Part shown: piece by piece, positions 46,899 to 58,014 of the stretch | Layout: every line of letters starts with the position of its first letter | How positions within the stretch are numbered: position 1 is the first letter of the stretch | From: Rhabdophis nuchalis | Taxonomy: Eukaryota > Chordata > Lepidosauria > Squamata > Natricidae | Length of the DNA stretch: 64,000 nt | Assembly (NCBI GenBank): GCA_039707465.1 | Contig: CM077643.1 | Coordinates: 66,528,605-66,592,604 of the forward strand | Direction: 5' to 3' | Made by a program: the position numbers and the translations under genes | The notes under the pieces: generated by a model | Told to the model about the DNA's origin: nothing | Seen by the model: only the letters and a program-made list of their open reading frames with translations | The model's database searches: none

Positions 46899-48265
46899 CT
46901 CTAGAGTATCTGGATTGCTTTCCTATATACATGACAAGGAAGCAAGAATGAATGCAAAATTACACCTATTTGTTATGTATCGTAAGAAAGTTGACAGAAT
47001 TATGCTTGCAAGGGATGAGAGGCCGTAATTAGCAAAATTTGAAAAGTGCAACACTGCTATGTACAGACCAGATTTCTGTTCTTCAGGTTACTGAGTAAAG
47101 TATGAATATGAGGAAGAAGTTTATTGTAAGCTTGTAAATTTAGAAGAAATAGATGAGGGAGCAAAGAGTTTTGAATTATGGAATGTTTTGCATAACTATG
47201 TTGAATATAATAAGAATGTTATATGGGAGAAAGAAACTATGTGTGATGATTAAACTGAATGTGTTGGAAATGTTGAACAGAGTATAAGATAAGAATACAT
47301 GATATTTCCTTTATTTTTTATTGTAGTTATAGATACAAGTATGATATATTATGCTTTTATATGTATAAGATGTAGTGATTGTAAATGTGTGTTGATTAAG
47401 GACATAAATGCACATGCATTTTCATGAAGCTGTGTTGTATACCAAGATTGAACTATTTTCAGTAAATGTTAGATCACATGACAAACAAGTGAAAATCAAA
47501 GTATCAAAGTAGCTGAGAGAAAAAAATGGAGCAAATATTTCTGTGTTGCATAGAAAAGCTGAAACGTTAGAGCAAAATGAATTTTTGTGTCATCGTACAA
47601 AATGCTGGTAAAAAAGTTATGTGTGATATATTGTGGGGAATGAATATTTCAAAAGATGCAAAATTTGACATGCATGAAGAGATGATTTCACCCACTTTTG
47701 TTAGAAGTGATTTACAAATTACAGATTCCAAAAATTCCTTCCAGCATGGTCTATCAACTTAGAGACAGCTGGGTATATTAAAGTTTATAATCTTAACAAT
47801 GGTGAAGCTCATCATATTAGAGAAAGTTTGAATAGGAAGGCTGACATAAGAAGATACACAGTATATTATGCACCTTAACACTTAGACAGGTAAGTCCTTT
47901 TCTTTGGCTTCTGCATCTTTCAAAATGCAGCATCTTGCTTCTTCTTGAGATGTATCCATGTAAATCAGTGTGAGTACCCATGGTGTTTGAAGGAATCTAT
48001 TTTATTTTATACTTAAAAGAGTTACAGCTACACAACTCTGGGAGAAGCTTTGACTCAGTGAGAGAGGAATACGACTTTGCATGTAGAAATTGTGTGGGAC
48101 ATCTTGTATCAGAGAGGCCAAGTAGTAGACAATGGTTGTTTTTTTTTAATTGCCTGAACCTTTAGAGAAAAGCATTGGCACCATCAATCTTGCATTTGGA
48201 AAACAAGATATTTTGTTCAGTTACAACATATTCTGCTCTCAATTTGCTTTTAATTTTTTTTTTAG

Positions 48266-48383
48266 CGGGTTATGAATGCTACCAGTGCAGGAGTCAACCC
48301 CGTTGGAGATTCTTCTAATAGCAGTAGCCACTGGGACCTTGGAAGTGCCTTTTTCTTTGCAGGAACTGTCATTACTACTATAG
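48266..48383 (+). CDS. KCNK10: KCNK10 (TREK-2) coding exon 3: cap and pore loop 1
   Basis: Acceptor TTTTTTTTTAG, donor GTATCT; enters in phase 0 and leaves with one base of a Gly codon. The peptide starts [15 protein letters not shown], then [19 protein letters not shown] and VITTIG. It covers the end of the extracellular cap helices and the first pore helix; the first selectivity filter TTIGYG is split across the junction with exon 4. Two N-glycosylation sequons are visible (NAT and NSS). Mammalian TREK-2 has HALDADNAGVSPIGNSSN here (from memory), so the cap is the least conserved part while [19 protein letters not shown] is unchanged. Confidence 0.97.
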
Positions 48384-49399
48384 GTATCTATTTATGCATA
48401 TTTATAATGTATATTTCTAAATGATTCTGTCTTGGTATGACCAGATATGGGGAAAATGGGATTTGCTGTATATAGCCTAACGACTACTACTTTCAGAGGA
48501 GGTTTGAAGTATGGAGCTCAACCACAGTCTAAATCAAACAATAAAAGGCATCACCCCAAATAAAATGAATTAATCAGGAATAAAACTATAGAATATTTTA
48601 ACAGATGTATCAACCAACATTGAATAATAGCCAAAGAGGGCAAAGTAAGGAGATTTTCAAGGACACGGCATAACACAACACATGGCTTGAAAGAATAATG
48701 GGAGTGACTCAACTGACAATGAAATTTTTTTAAAAGTAGGTTTATTTGACTGTCAGCTGCCTTAGTTATTACCTTTGCTGTATTTCTTCAAATGGAATCA
48801 GAACAGTCAGCAGAGGTTACTGCAAGCCTTCGTTCTGTTTTGTGCATAAGTGCGTACTTAACACACATGCACACAAGCCACATTGCCTAGTTTACCTTTG
48901 GAAATAATAGAAAGCAGCTTTTTATTTTTACTTTACAAAGTCAAAGCTGACTTTTGTTTGCTCTGTTTATCAAACTGGGGAAAAGAATGCTAGTATTTAT
49001 TGGTGAAATGGCTCTTATAATTCAGCCCCACTATTTAAGAATAGCAAGTGATTGTTCTGGAACTAAAACCAAACTGTTGTTCATTTGAGATACAGGAGGG
49101 CTGCTGTTGCATGATGCTGTTTAGCCATTTCGTTCGAGAATAGTTTATTTTTTGGGGGGCATTCCTCACCAGTCAAATTAGAAACTTGTTCATTGGCAGC
49201 TTTTTGGAATTTTAGAATAGTTATACTTATGTGATAGGGGGAAATTGTCTCTTAAAAAAGAGTGCATGCAGGCACACCCCTATTTCTAGTGATATAACAT
49301 GTAAGAGCAAAGGCACATCTACCACATTTGAAGTGTAGGAGAGGCATTCTCCCAACTGGCAGATTTAATGATGAATAAACATTCCAGATCTGGAGCTGC

Positions 49400-49525
49400 A
49401 GGCTTACTAAGCAAATAAATGTAAGAAGCACCCAGCTGGGTTGGAGCAAAGGTCTATCAAGCTGAACATCTGGTTCCCTACAGTGATCAACCAGCTGCAC
49501 CCAGGGTAGCAGCAAAGTCATTCAC
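49400..49525 (+). repeat. Old interspersed repeat fragment
   Basis: GGTCTATCAAGCTGAACATC, then TGGTTCCCTACAGTGATCAA and CCAGCTGCACCCAGGG resemble the phrases GGCCCATCTAGTCCAGCATC, CACAGTGGCCAACCAGATGC of a common amniote repeat. Class from memory; diverged. Confidence 0.4.
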
Positions 49526-50389
49526 ATATTATAATTATAGAGGAATTTAGAAATAATTGACTTCAACCCGCATTGGAGCAAAGCTTACTGAATTATCTGT
49601 GCAGCAATCCTGTCTGTCCTGGTTGCAAATCTGGATCTTCCTTTGATAAGGGAAGAGCGCCCCGATTGTGTGTGTTGGGGTGGGGAGGAATTCAAAAGTT
49701 CATTATCATTGCATATAATTAAGTCCTTAAAAAGATTAAATGGCACAAGACTTTCTCACAAGCTAAATTGTAAAAAAGAAGGAACTTTCACTAACTTGCG
49801 ATGAGTGCAGATTTTAATTTTGAAAGGTTATGCAGCTGTGTTGATGTGCATTGGACAGCGAACTCAATTATGTGGCTGAGCTATTTAAGTTAGATCTAAA
49901 CATGATTTTTTTAAAGGATAAAGATTGGATAACTTAAGCGAATTAACTAACAGTAAGGAGTTACTAATAATAAACATTATATAAAAGGGAAAATGGGCTC
50001 AAACTGAAAGGGAAAAGTGTGAGGTCTGAAGAAATAGATTTGGGAGGCTTCAGATAGGCTCTCTACCATCTGCCAGTTCAATTCACTGTAATGTTCCTTG
50101 GATCACAGTTAAGCAAAGAGATACCTCACCCCTCCTCAAATGCAGAACTGCCATACAGGTCATTATTTTTCAGATAGCAGTATAATGCCTGAACAACATC
50201 CTAATTGCTGCCTTACAGTTTTCTGTGATGCAGAACAATGGCAATATGGTACATTAGAAAATTCCTTTTATGAATACAGTTCTGGTATGCTTCCTAATTT
50301 GTCACTAATAATTGAATGCTAGGAAGATCCTGAGTTCTCTCTGTCTTTCGAACAAATTTGCAATCCAAAATTATAGACAGTGTAGAACC

Positions 50390-50473
50390 TTCCTTCCTTC
50401 CTTCCTTCCTTCCTTCCTTCCTTCCTTCCTTCCTTCCTTCCTTCCTCCCTCCCTCCTTCCTTCCTTCCTTCCT
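50390..50473. repeat. (CCTT)n microsatellite
   Basis: About 20 CTTC/CCTT units with a short CCCT interruption. On the minus strand it gives the KEGRKEGR open frame, an artefact. Confidence 0.97.
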
Positions 50474-50671
50474 CATTAATATTGTATTTATCAAAGCACT
50501 GAAGAAACAGAATAAATTGTTACATGAAAGAAGGAAAAAGATAGAAAGAAATGTCATGGATAAAGAATAACATAAATACACCAGTAAATAATCTAGGATT
50601 TACAAAACAGAATAAAAGTATTCTGTTACTGTAAACAAAGAAAATAAAAATAATCATTAAAAAATATCCAA

Positions 50672-51150
50672 AAAAAGAGTTGGAAGGGAGGTCTTCTAGT
50701 TGGAACCTGCTCAAGCAGGTGACCCTATACCATTTCAGGTAAATGGTTTGGCAGTTTCTTTTTAAAAACCTCCAGTGATAGAGCATTCATAACTTCTAAA
50801 GGCAAGTCATTTCATTGGCTAATTGTTCTTACTGTCAAGAAATTTCTCCTTAGTTGTAGGTTGTTTCTGTCCTTGATTAGTTTTCATATATTTCCTCTTG
50901 TCTTGCCTTCTGGTGTTTTGGAAAATAGATTAACCCCCTCTTCTTTGTGGCAGCCCCACAAATATTGGAATATTGTTATCATGCCACCTTTAGACTTTCT
51001 TTTCACTTGACTAGAATTATCCAATTTCTGCAACCTTCATATATTTTAGTATCCAGCCCACTAAGCATCTGTTGTTCTCTGCACTCTTTCCAGAGTCTCA
51101 ACATGTTTTTTATATTGTCACGACCAATACTGGACCAAAACAATTATAAT
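50672..51150 (-). mobile_element. CR1 3' UTR region, minus strand
   Basis: GAGTTGGAAGGGAGGTCTTC, then CTCAAGCAGGTGACCCTATA, TAATTGTTCTTACTGTCAAG, TTGTCTTGCCTTCTGGTG and TTCTTTGTGGCAGCCCCACA follow the reverse complement of the CR1 3' region seen partly at 45025 and at 54300-54713. Moderately diverged. Confidence 0.8.
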
Positions 51151-52531
51151 CAGATTTATAATTAATAAACTAAATGCAAATGACTAAGTTTATTGTATCA
51201 ATCAATAAATAAAGATCTCTATACAATTCTAAGCATCATATTAATATTGCTTTGACCATTGTTTGTCATTGTTCCAAAACATAATCAAGTACTGTAAGAA
51301 GCAAAAAAGGGGAGAGTGAGGAAAGAAAAAGAATCAAATATAAGAATAAGATCCTAAAAACAAAAAAAATAAATCAAAATATTAAGAAATGACATCGGTT
51401 TGAAATCCCTTCCATCGATCTCAGTGGTGATTACCTCAAAATATTTATAAAAATTGAAATAGCTTCTAATTATTGTCTGTCACTTATTTTCCTCTTAAAA
51501 CCCATGAATGTCTGAGTTTGCCTTGCTGAGTGACATATGACATAAAAGAGAATGATTCTTAACTATACTTGTAATGTATGTTACACCTGTGCGGAAGATA
51601 GATGTTGAACTTGGCTAGGCATATGCTATCAAAATTCTGGTTGACTATAAGTGACAGAAAAGTGTCACTGTTTTGAATTTCTTTGCTGCCATCTACTTGG
51701 TCATCTAGATTTTTGAAGCCCAAATACAGCAAGTCTAATTTTTATAAGCATCTCCATTAACAACCCCTCCCCCTCGAATGCTACTAGAGAATAATGATGA
51801 ATGTTATAACTGCAAAATCATTTCTGGATATTGTTACAGCATTTGCATGTTAAGTGCTTATATTTCCAAACCAACGTAGGCAACCAATCTTTAATAATAG
51901 CTAGCTAGGGGATTCTTTACAGATTGCAGTACGTATTTTAAGTTATAAAATATTGATTACAGCTTATACTTTTTAAAGAGCGCAACCTAACATTAAATCC
52001 AAATCTTCAATTTTAAGATATGTATGGTTTCGTATTTCACAACTTGTACCACCTGTTTAGCCTATTCACAATTTGCTGTGAATGTTTTGCTTCAGTTTTT
52101 TTTTATTGAATGTGAATTCTTAAAAAGCTACCAGCCATTACTATTGTTTATAGCAAGCTAAGTTCCATCTTCTGTTGAAGTTCCAAGTGGTATTAAACAT
52201 TTATGAATCCATTGTTGTAAGTATATCATTATGAAGTGCTAGAAGTTTTGCCACATAGCTCATTAACCACAGACGTAGGCACACAAATCCCAATCTGCTT
52301 TATTTTGTCAGCAGGGACACAGCTCTATAATCCCCCTTCCCCCCTTCATTTAGTATTCTGAAGCGAATAGCTATATTGTGTATCTTAAATGTGTTTAAAA
52401 GCTTATCAGTAAAGATAAACTGAAAATGAAGAAAAATGAAATAAAAGCAGGTACAAGGATTAGTACCATGCTCACAATATATTTCACTTAAATTGTTGGC
52501 AAAACAAATAATTAAATAAAGCATGCAGACT

Positions 52532-53115
52532 TATTATAATAATAATAATTTTAATTTATGGACCGCTCTCTCTCCCCAAAGGGACTCGAGGCGATGCACA
52601 GGGGATTTAAAAATACATATATAAAAACACAAGCATAAATACAATTTAAAATGAATTAAACTTAACCCTGCACTAAAATCCCAGACCAACTAAAATTAGA
52701 CCCCTAAAAAACCCTAATAGAGCAATTCAGTTACCCCAAGCCAGCCAGGCAGAAGAAATGAGTTTTTAGTTTTTGACGGAAGGAGCGGAGGTCCGTAGTT
52801 GTTCTAATTTCGGGGGGAAGGTCATTCCAGAGGGTCGGGCCCACCACAGAGAAAGCCCTTCTCCTGGGCGTCACCCGCTGGCATGGCCTAGTGGACGGCA
52901 CCCGGAGAAGTCCCTCTCTGTGGGAGCGAATCGTCTTCAGGGATGTATGGGGGAGGATGCGATCCTGCAGATAGTTAGGTCCCGTGCCATGGAGCGCTTT
53001 GAAGATGATAACCAACACCTTGAAGCGCATCCAAAGGACGACAGGCAGCCAATGCAACTCGCGCAGGAGCGGTGTTACATGGGAAAACCTAGAGGTTCCC
53101 ATAACTACTATTATA
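52532..53115 (-). mobile_element. CR1-type LINE 3' end, minus strand
   Basis: On the minus strand: RT C-terminus (LLRELHWLPVVLWMRFKVL, then HREGLLRVPST, RRAFSVVGPTLWNDLPP, FRQKLKTHFFCLAGLG and a stop), then a UTR ending CCTCGAGTCCCTTTGGGGAG and an AATTATTATTATT tail. The open frame at 52731-53129 on the minus strand belongs to it. Closest in structure to the 6640 copy. Confidence 0.92.
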
Positions 53116-53519
53116 ATTGTAATAGTCAAATTCCTGGCCTGAATAAGGGGGTGGGGGATATGAAGCAGTTAATATACACCCCATGTTTAATATTGGCTTC
53201 TATTGTAGTATCGCATGGCAATGCTTGAATTTCCATAATACCATGTCCTAAAACATGATTAAGTTAGTTTCAGATAGTTGGGGTTTTACTTAAAAAAATA
53301 ACAATGATGGCCTGAGCAGTGTGTTATGAAGTCACAGAAACAAACAGCGATGCATTATGCAGTCATAGAGAAATAAATAGCAATGCATTATAAAATCATA
53401 TTTTTTTCTGTTTTTTTAACGGCACCTGTTGGTTCAAGGGTTATAGCAATATTTTTCAAAATTGGAATTTTTAACATAGGTGTATCTAAACGCTCCAAAT
53501 TCCTCAGCTAAAAGTCAGC

Positions 53520-54713
53520 ATTGCTTTTAGCTAGATTATATGATTTGGACAAGGGGATAGATGGGGAATTCATCAAATTTGCAGATGACACCAAGCTGGC
53601 AGGAATAGACAACTCTCCAGAAGATAGGCTTAAGATTCAGAAGGATCTTGACAAACTTGAACATTGGGTACTGTCTAACAAAATGGAATTCAATGGTGAA
53701 AAGAGTAAGGTTCTACATTTAGGCAAGAAAACTGAAATGCACAGGTACAGTATAGGTGGTACCTTGCTCAATAGTAGTAACTGTGAAAGGGATCTTGGAA
53801 TCCTAGTAGACAACCATTTAAATATGAGCCAGCAGTGTGCAGCAGCTGCCAAAAAAGCCAACACAGTTCTAGGCTGCATAAATAGAGGGATAGAATCAGG
53901 GGTGGGTTGCTGCTGGCGTTGCTGCTGGTTTGCTTCTCGCATGCTTTGTGTGTGTGCGCAGTTGAATGTAAATTATTCTGTGCATGCACAGAACATGACA
54001 AAATGATTAAAAACCAAGCCAGGAATGGCAGCAGCGACTGGGGAACGGGTTTAGGGGTGTGGCAAGCCTGCTGTCTCTAATGGCTTGGCAACCGAGTCCC
54101 AACTTCCACTACCAGTTTGCCCGAACTGGTGCGAACCAGTAGTAACCCACCTCTGGATAGAATCAAGATCATGTGAAGTGTTAATACCACTTTATAATGC
54201 CTTTGTAAGACCACAATTGGAATACTGCATCCAGTTTTGGCCTACATGATGTAAAAATGATGTGAAGACTAGAAAGAGTGCAGAGAAGAGCAACAAAGAT
54301 GATTAGGGGACTGGAGGCTAAAACATATGAAGAATGGCTGCAGGAACTGGATATGTCTAGTTTGATTAAAAGAAGGACCAGGGATGACATGGTAGCAGTG
54401 TTCCAATATCTCAAGGACTGCCACAAAGAAGAGGGAGTTAAGCTATTCTCCAAAGCTGCTGAGGGCAGGACAAGAAGCAATGGGTGGAAACTAATAAAGG
54501 AGAGAAGCAACTTAGAACTAAGGAGAAATTTCCTGACAGAACAATTCATCAATAGAACAACTTGCCTCTAGAAGTTGTGAATGCTCCAACACTGGAAGTT
54601 TTTAAGAAGATGTTGGATAGCCATTTGTCTGAAGTAGTGTATGGTTTCCTGCCTAAGCAGGTGTTGGACTAGAAGACCTCCAAGGTCCCCTCCAACCCAG
54701 TTATTCTATTTTT
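53520..54713 (+). mobile_element. CR1 LINE, RT C-terminal part and 3' end, interrupted by a MITE
   Basis: A different, chicken-CR1-like family. Motifs: FIKFADDTKLAGIDNSPEDR (RT catalytic ADD), then ERDLGILVDNHLNMSQQC, AAAAKKANTVLGCINRGI. After the inserted MITE (53897-54155): [16 protein letters not shown], then RAKRATKMIRGLE-like and LKDC, with frameshifts and stops, then the CR1 end phrase GGACTAGAAGACCTCCAAGG and CCAACCCAGTTATTCTATTT. Both parts are continuous if the MITE and one duplicated 8-mer are removed. Confidence 0.9.
53897..54155. mobile_element. hAT-type non-autonomous element nested in CR1
   Basis: 259 bp. Terminal inverted repeats CAGGGGTGGGTT and AACCCACCTCTG (one mismatch), flanked by a perfect 8-bp duplication GATAGAAT (53889-53896 and 54156-54163) of CR1 sequence. 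Internal GGTGCGAACCAGTAGTAACC is typical of an abundant snake element with GGTTCGAACCGGTAG-like ends (from memory). No transposase. Confidence 0.95.
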
Positions 54714-55054
54714 CCCTATAAAGGCTACACTGAGGTTCTCCAGAAACATAGCATGTTTTATTCATTTGGATGTCTGTTAGAAATCACCAGAACATTATAC
54801 CATTATTTTAGGCAGTTGGCTGATTAAATATGGCAGTGGGTTCAATGGGAGGGGCACAGGAATCTTCGGAAAACAGAATGGTTGGCATATGCAAGTTACA
54901 GGGATCTGACACTGCTTTGAGAAGCTGTGGGTCTTTGGTAAGTGCAAAAGAATTGGTTTGAATATTTCCACTCCTGTTTAGCCCCATTCCTTTTTCCTCC
55001 TTACAATCTTCAGAAGAGAGAGCTCACAACCAACTTCTTCTTTTTTCTCAACAG

Positions 55055-55215
55055 GTTATGGAAATATTGCCCCAAGCACAGAAGGCGGAAAAATTTTCTG
55101 TATTTTGTATGCCATCTTTGGGATCCCGCTTTTTGGCTTTCTGCTAGCTGGCATAGGTGACCAGCTTGGAACCATCTTTGGGAAGGGCATTGCACGAGTG
55201 GAAAAGGTCTTTCGA
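55055..55215 (+). CDS. KCNK10: KCNK10 (TREK-2) coding exon 4: filter 1 and TM2
   Basis: Acceptor TTCTTTTTTCTCAACAG, donor GTAAGA. Enters with GT completing the filter Gly and leaves in phase 0 after VEKVFR. It reads [20 protein letters not shown], then [20 protein letters not shown] and [13 protein letters not shown]. It completes selectivity filter 1 (TTIGYGN) and encodes TM2 and the start of the TM2-TM3 cytoplasmic loop. Nearly identical to human TREK-2; the one change I see is GKG for GKS before IARVEKVFR. Confidence 0.98.
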
Positions 55216-55745
55216 GTAAGACTGAGCCGTTTATTCCCCCGCTTTTTTCTCTTTTAGTTCTAAAGCTTAATGGCAAAACATCTGCTTCTGAAAAATGTAG
55301 CTTAATAGGACCCAGTGATGCCACCTGTCTCATAGATGTATTTTCACAATTTAGGGAAAGCATTGTTATAAAAGTTACAGATTTCTTAGCTAGGCAGTGC
55401 TAAGGGACTTTCAGGGAAAAAAATAATGAATGCGTGAGTTGCAATACAACATTGGCAGTTCTGTGTTTTGCCAGAGGGCATTCCTTCCAAGTATCTCTGA
55501 CAAGCCCAATAGGCTGCCAGGTAACCTTAAATTGAATATAACATATACATGCTGTTAAAAAGCTGCTTTGTCACTTCCTACTTCTTTCTTTGGCATATTT
55601 CTTGACTCCTAAGGGATGATTCCCTTCGCAATTGACTCAATTCGTACCTTCTGTTTGATATCATTTGATAACTTTACAGAAGAAGCTGAGATTTAGATCA
55701 GGAAGGGAATTAATTTATTCTGTGCAACTTGTTATCCCTGAACAA

Positions 55746-55746
<1 letters not shown>

Positions 55747-55775
<29 letters not shown>
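55747..55775. repeat. (TG)n microsatellite
   Basis: About 14 TG units. Confidence 0.97.
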
Positions 55776-55776
<1 letters not shown>

Positions 55777-56296
55777 AATGATTTAATCTAGTGTTATCCC
55801 AGTTCATATTAATTGCAGTGGAAGTGAAAACTACTCACTATCTAAAGTGCTACGATCAGCAAATAGGAATCATCCAACTGATAACTTCTGGATTTTTCTT
55901 TCTTTCGATACCCTTAAAATGACAGTAGCATTGTAAGGTGTAAAACTAGTTTAATATTGTTCTCTTTGAACACAGATTTTCTTTGTGCAGGAAGATTTTA
56001 TCTGAAATAGTCTTCAGTCATGCAAATTACTGCAGTTTACCTTCACTCTACCTCCAGCCTGAAATTATATGAGCGTGGAAAAAATTATTTACTTCATCTG
56101 CTGTTTTGAATGAACAGCCAGGTGTTTATGAGAGGAAAAGGCAGGAAAGATAGGAATCAATAAAAAACAACAACGAGAGATTACTATATAATCTCTATTT
56201 ATCTTAGTGTTCCTCACTGCTTCCTTGGCAAGCTGAATATGTGTGAACTTCAACTTGCAGAATTCCCCAACAACCAGTGTGGAGTTGAAGTTCATT

Positions 56297-56620
56297 CTGG
56301 GTTGGTGACTGGGACCAGAGGTTTAGTCTTCTGAGCTTTCAGACTTGTGCTAGAACCCATCCTCAGGCAATTTCTCTCTATCAGAATGTTCTAGACCAGA
56401 GGTATCAAACTCATGTCATCATGGCAGTGTCACGTGATATATCGGAACTTCCCCCCCCCCTTTTGCTAAACCCGGTGGGGATGGGGCAGCACTTGACACA
56501 TCTGGCCATGGGCCGCGGGTTTGACACCCCTGTCCTAGACTATTCATTCTGTTAGAGAGAAATTCCCTGAGAATGAGCTCCAGCATGAGACTAAACCTCT
56601 GGTTCCACTCACCAACCCAG
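56297..56620. repeat. Foldback element split by a hAT-like MITE
   Basis: The left arm starts CTGGGTTGGTGACTGGGACC and the right arm ends with its near complement. Both ends (CTGGGTTGGTGA) and the inner parts (CAATTTCTCTCTATCAGAAT against GAATTTCTCTCTAACAGAAT) match as inverted repeats; only the middle of the arms is diverged. The MITE at 56397-56532 occupies the loop. Without it the element is about 180 bp. ATT on each outer side may be a 3-bp duplication, but this is weak. Confidence 0.85.
56397..56532. mobile_element. hAT-like MITE inside a foldback element
   Basis: Termini CAGAGGTATCAAAC and GTTTGACACCCCTG (12 of 14 complementary). Flanks TTCTAGAC and TCCTAGAC form an 8-bp duplication with one mismatch. 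The CAGGGGTGTCAAAC end is a common hAT terminus in vertebrates. The interior has an 11-base C run and is not palindromic, unlike the 9832-type elements. Confidence 0.85.
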
Positions 56621-56691
56621 ATTGGACTCTGTACTTGTTTCACTTGTTCGGATCACCTCAATTGAATATGTCACATTTGAAGCATCTTCTG

Positions 56692-57029
56692 TATGCAGTG
56701 GCTCAGTGGCTAAGACACCGAGCTTGTCAATCAGAAAGGTTGGCATTTCAGTGGTTCTAATCCCTAGTGAACTGCCATAACTTGTCCCAGCTTCTACCAA
56801 CCTAGCAGTTCAAAAGCACATAAAAATGCAAGTAGAAAATTAGGAAAGACCTTTGGTGGAAAGGTAACAGTGCTCCTTGTGCCTTCAGTGTTTAGTCATG
56901 CCGGCCACATGACCACAGAGATGTCTTCGGACAGCGCTGGCTCTTCGACTTTGAAAGGGAGATGATCACCGCCCCCAAGAGTTGGGAACGATTAGCACAT
57001 ATGTGCGAGGGGAACCTTTACCTTTTAAC
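56692..57029 (+). repeat. Sauria-type tRNA-derived SINE
   Basis: Head CAGTGGCTAAGACACCGAGC, then AGTGGTTCTAATCCCTAGTG (B-box region with one change), body GCCGGCCACATGACCACAGA, then CACCGCCCCCAAGAGTTGGG and tail GAGGGGAACCTTTACCTTTT. Fuller at the 3' end than the 949 copy. Confidence 0.9.
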
Positions 57030-58014
57030 TTCTATACTGTGCAGGATAAACTTCTACACTATTGAGGCTAACTATATTATTTTAATCATTCAAGGACAGG
57101 GTATGAAACTCCCTTGGTGAATAATAAAATTATCAACCTGCAATTGATAATAGAGCTATAGGATGGCTGTGGCGTTGTGCCTTTAGGGATGAGCACGAAG
57201 CCCTTTTTGATGTGAGGTTGGGTGTTCATTTGGTGTAGATTTCAGAGGTATGGTTGAATAAATGGTTTGATAAATGTAGATGTGAAGTACCCTTTTGAAG
57301 CAGCCTTATAAAACTTTGCAAACTATGTGACTTTTTGCAGAGATGCAGATGTGCCATTATGTCTCATGTGTAGGAACTGGATTTCTGTTCAGGCACTGTA
57401 GGGGATACTGTCTCTTATGTTATGTAAAGAATTTCAATGAAGAAAAGCATATTGTCCCCATGCCTTGATGAGCCACACTATATTTTTTCTGTAGGTCTCA
57501 TCCAGGTGAATTGCTGCCCTGCTTTGGATCTAAAGTGCATATTTCTGCAATGCAGAATAAATGATGCATGCATACTGTTTGAAAGCTCATTCTTTTCTGA
57601 AGCATGAAATCATGAATGACTAATCATTTTATCATACTTTGATTCAAGTATACACACACACAAAACATACTTCTATTTCCATTATTCTTTTTCTACTTCT
57701 GCTTCTATTCTTTCTTAAAAAGCAATTGTCACGCTTTTCTAAAATTTAAGGTTAGTAGCCACTCATTCTTCTCTTTGGAGTATTGCAAACTTTACTACTA
57801 GGAAGTTTGACAGTGGGGGGAAATACCGTGATTTGATATACACAGTTGTGAGATTAAAACTTGTATTGCATATTTCTCATGTTTACAGTCCGTTTGCAAT
57901 TTGTAATGAATGCATGGTTTTTAATATGATATTGCCATGCAGCAATTTATTTTGTGTCAGTCTCTGAAACCAGTGCTCTGAAACCCACAAATGATGATCA
58001 TTTTCTTTTTCCAG

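Larger units (their letters stand above)
34218..48265 (+). other. KCNK10: KCNK10 intron 2 (14.0 kb)
   Basis: Donor GTGAGA, acceptor TAATTTTTTTTTTAG, phase 0. Dominated by CR1 LINEs, with a Tc1-like remnant, a 99-bp-arm foldback, a palindromic MITE and a (CT)n/(CA)n array, listed separately. 37565-38785, 45605-46760 and 46910-48265 show no exon or repeat that I can name with confidence; parts of 46980-47450 look like an old LINE tail. Confidence 0.9.
48384..55054 (+). other. KCNK10: KCNK10 intron 3 (6.7 kb)
   Basis: Donor GTATCT, acceptor CTTTTTTCTCAACAG, phase 1. Contains CR1 pieces, one of them interrupted by a hAT MITE, and a (CCTT)n array. 48384-49395, 49530-50385, 51155-52530, 53120-53515 and 54720-55054 show no exon or named repeat. 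Confidence 0.92.
55216..58014 (+). other. KCNK10: KCNK10 intron 4 (2.8 kb)
   Basis: Donor GTAAGA, acceptor TTTTCTTTTTCCAG, phase 0. Contains a (TG)n array, a foldback with a nested hAT-like MITE, and a Sauria SINE. An imperfect palindrome (TGAACTTCAACT near 56237, AGTTGAAGTTCA near 56282) precedes the foldback. 55216-55745 and 57030-58014 show nothing that I can name. Confidence 0.92.

Noticed and set aside
50294..50581. KEGRKEGR repeat protein
   Set aside because: Minus-strand translation of a (CCTT)n microsatellite.
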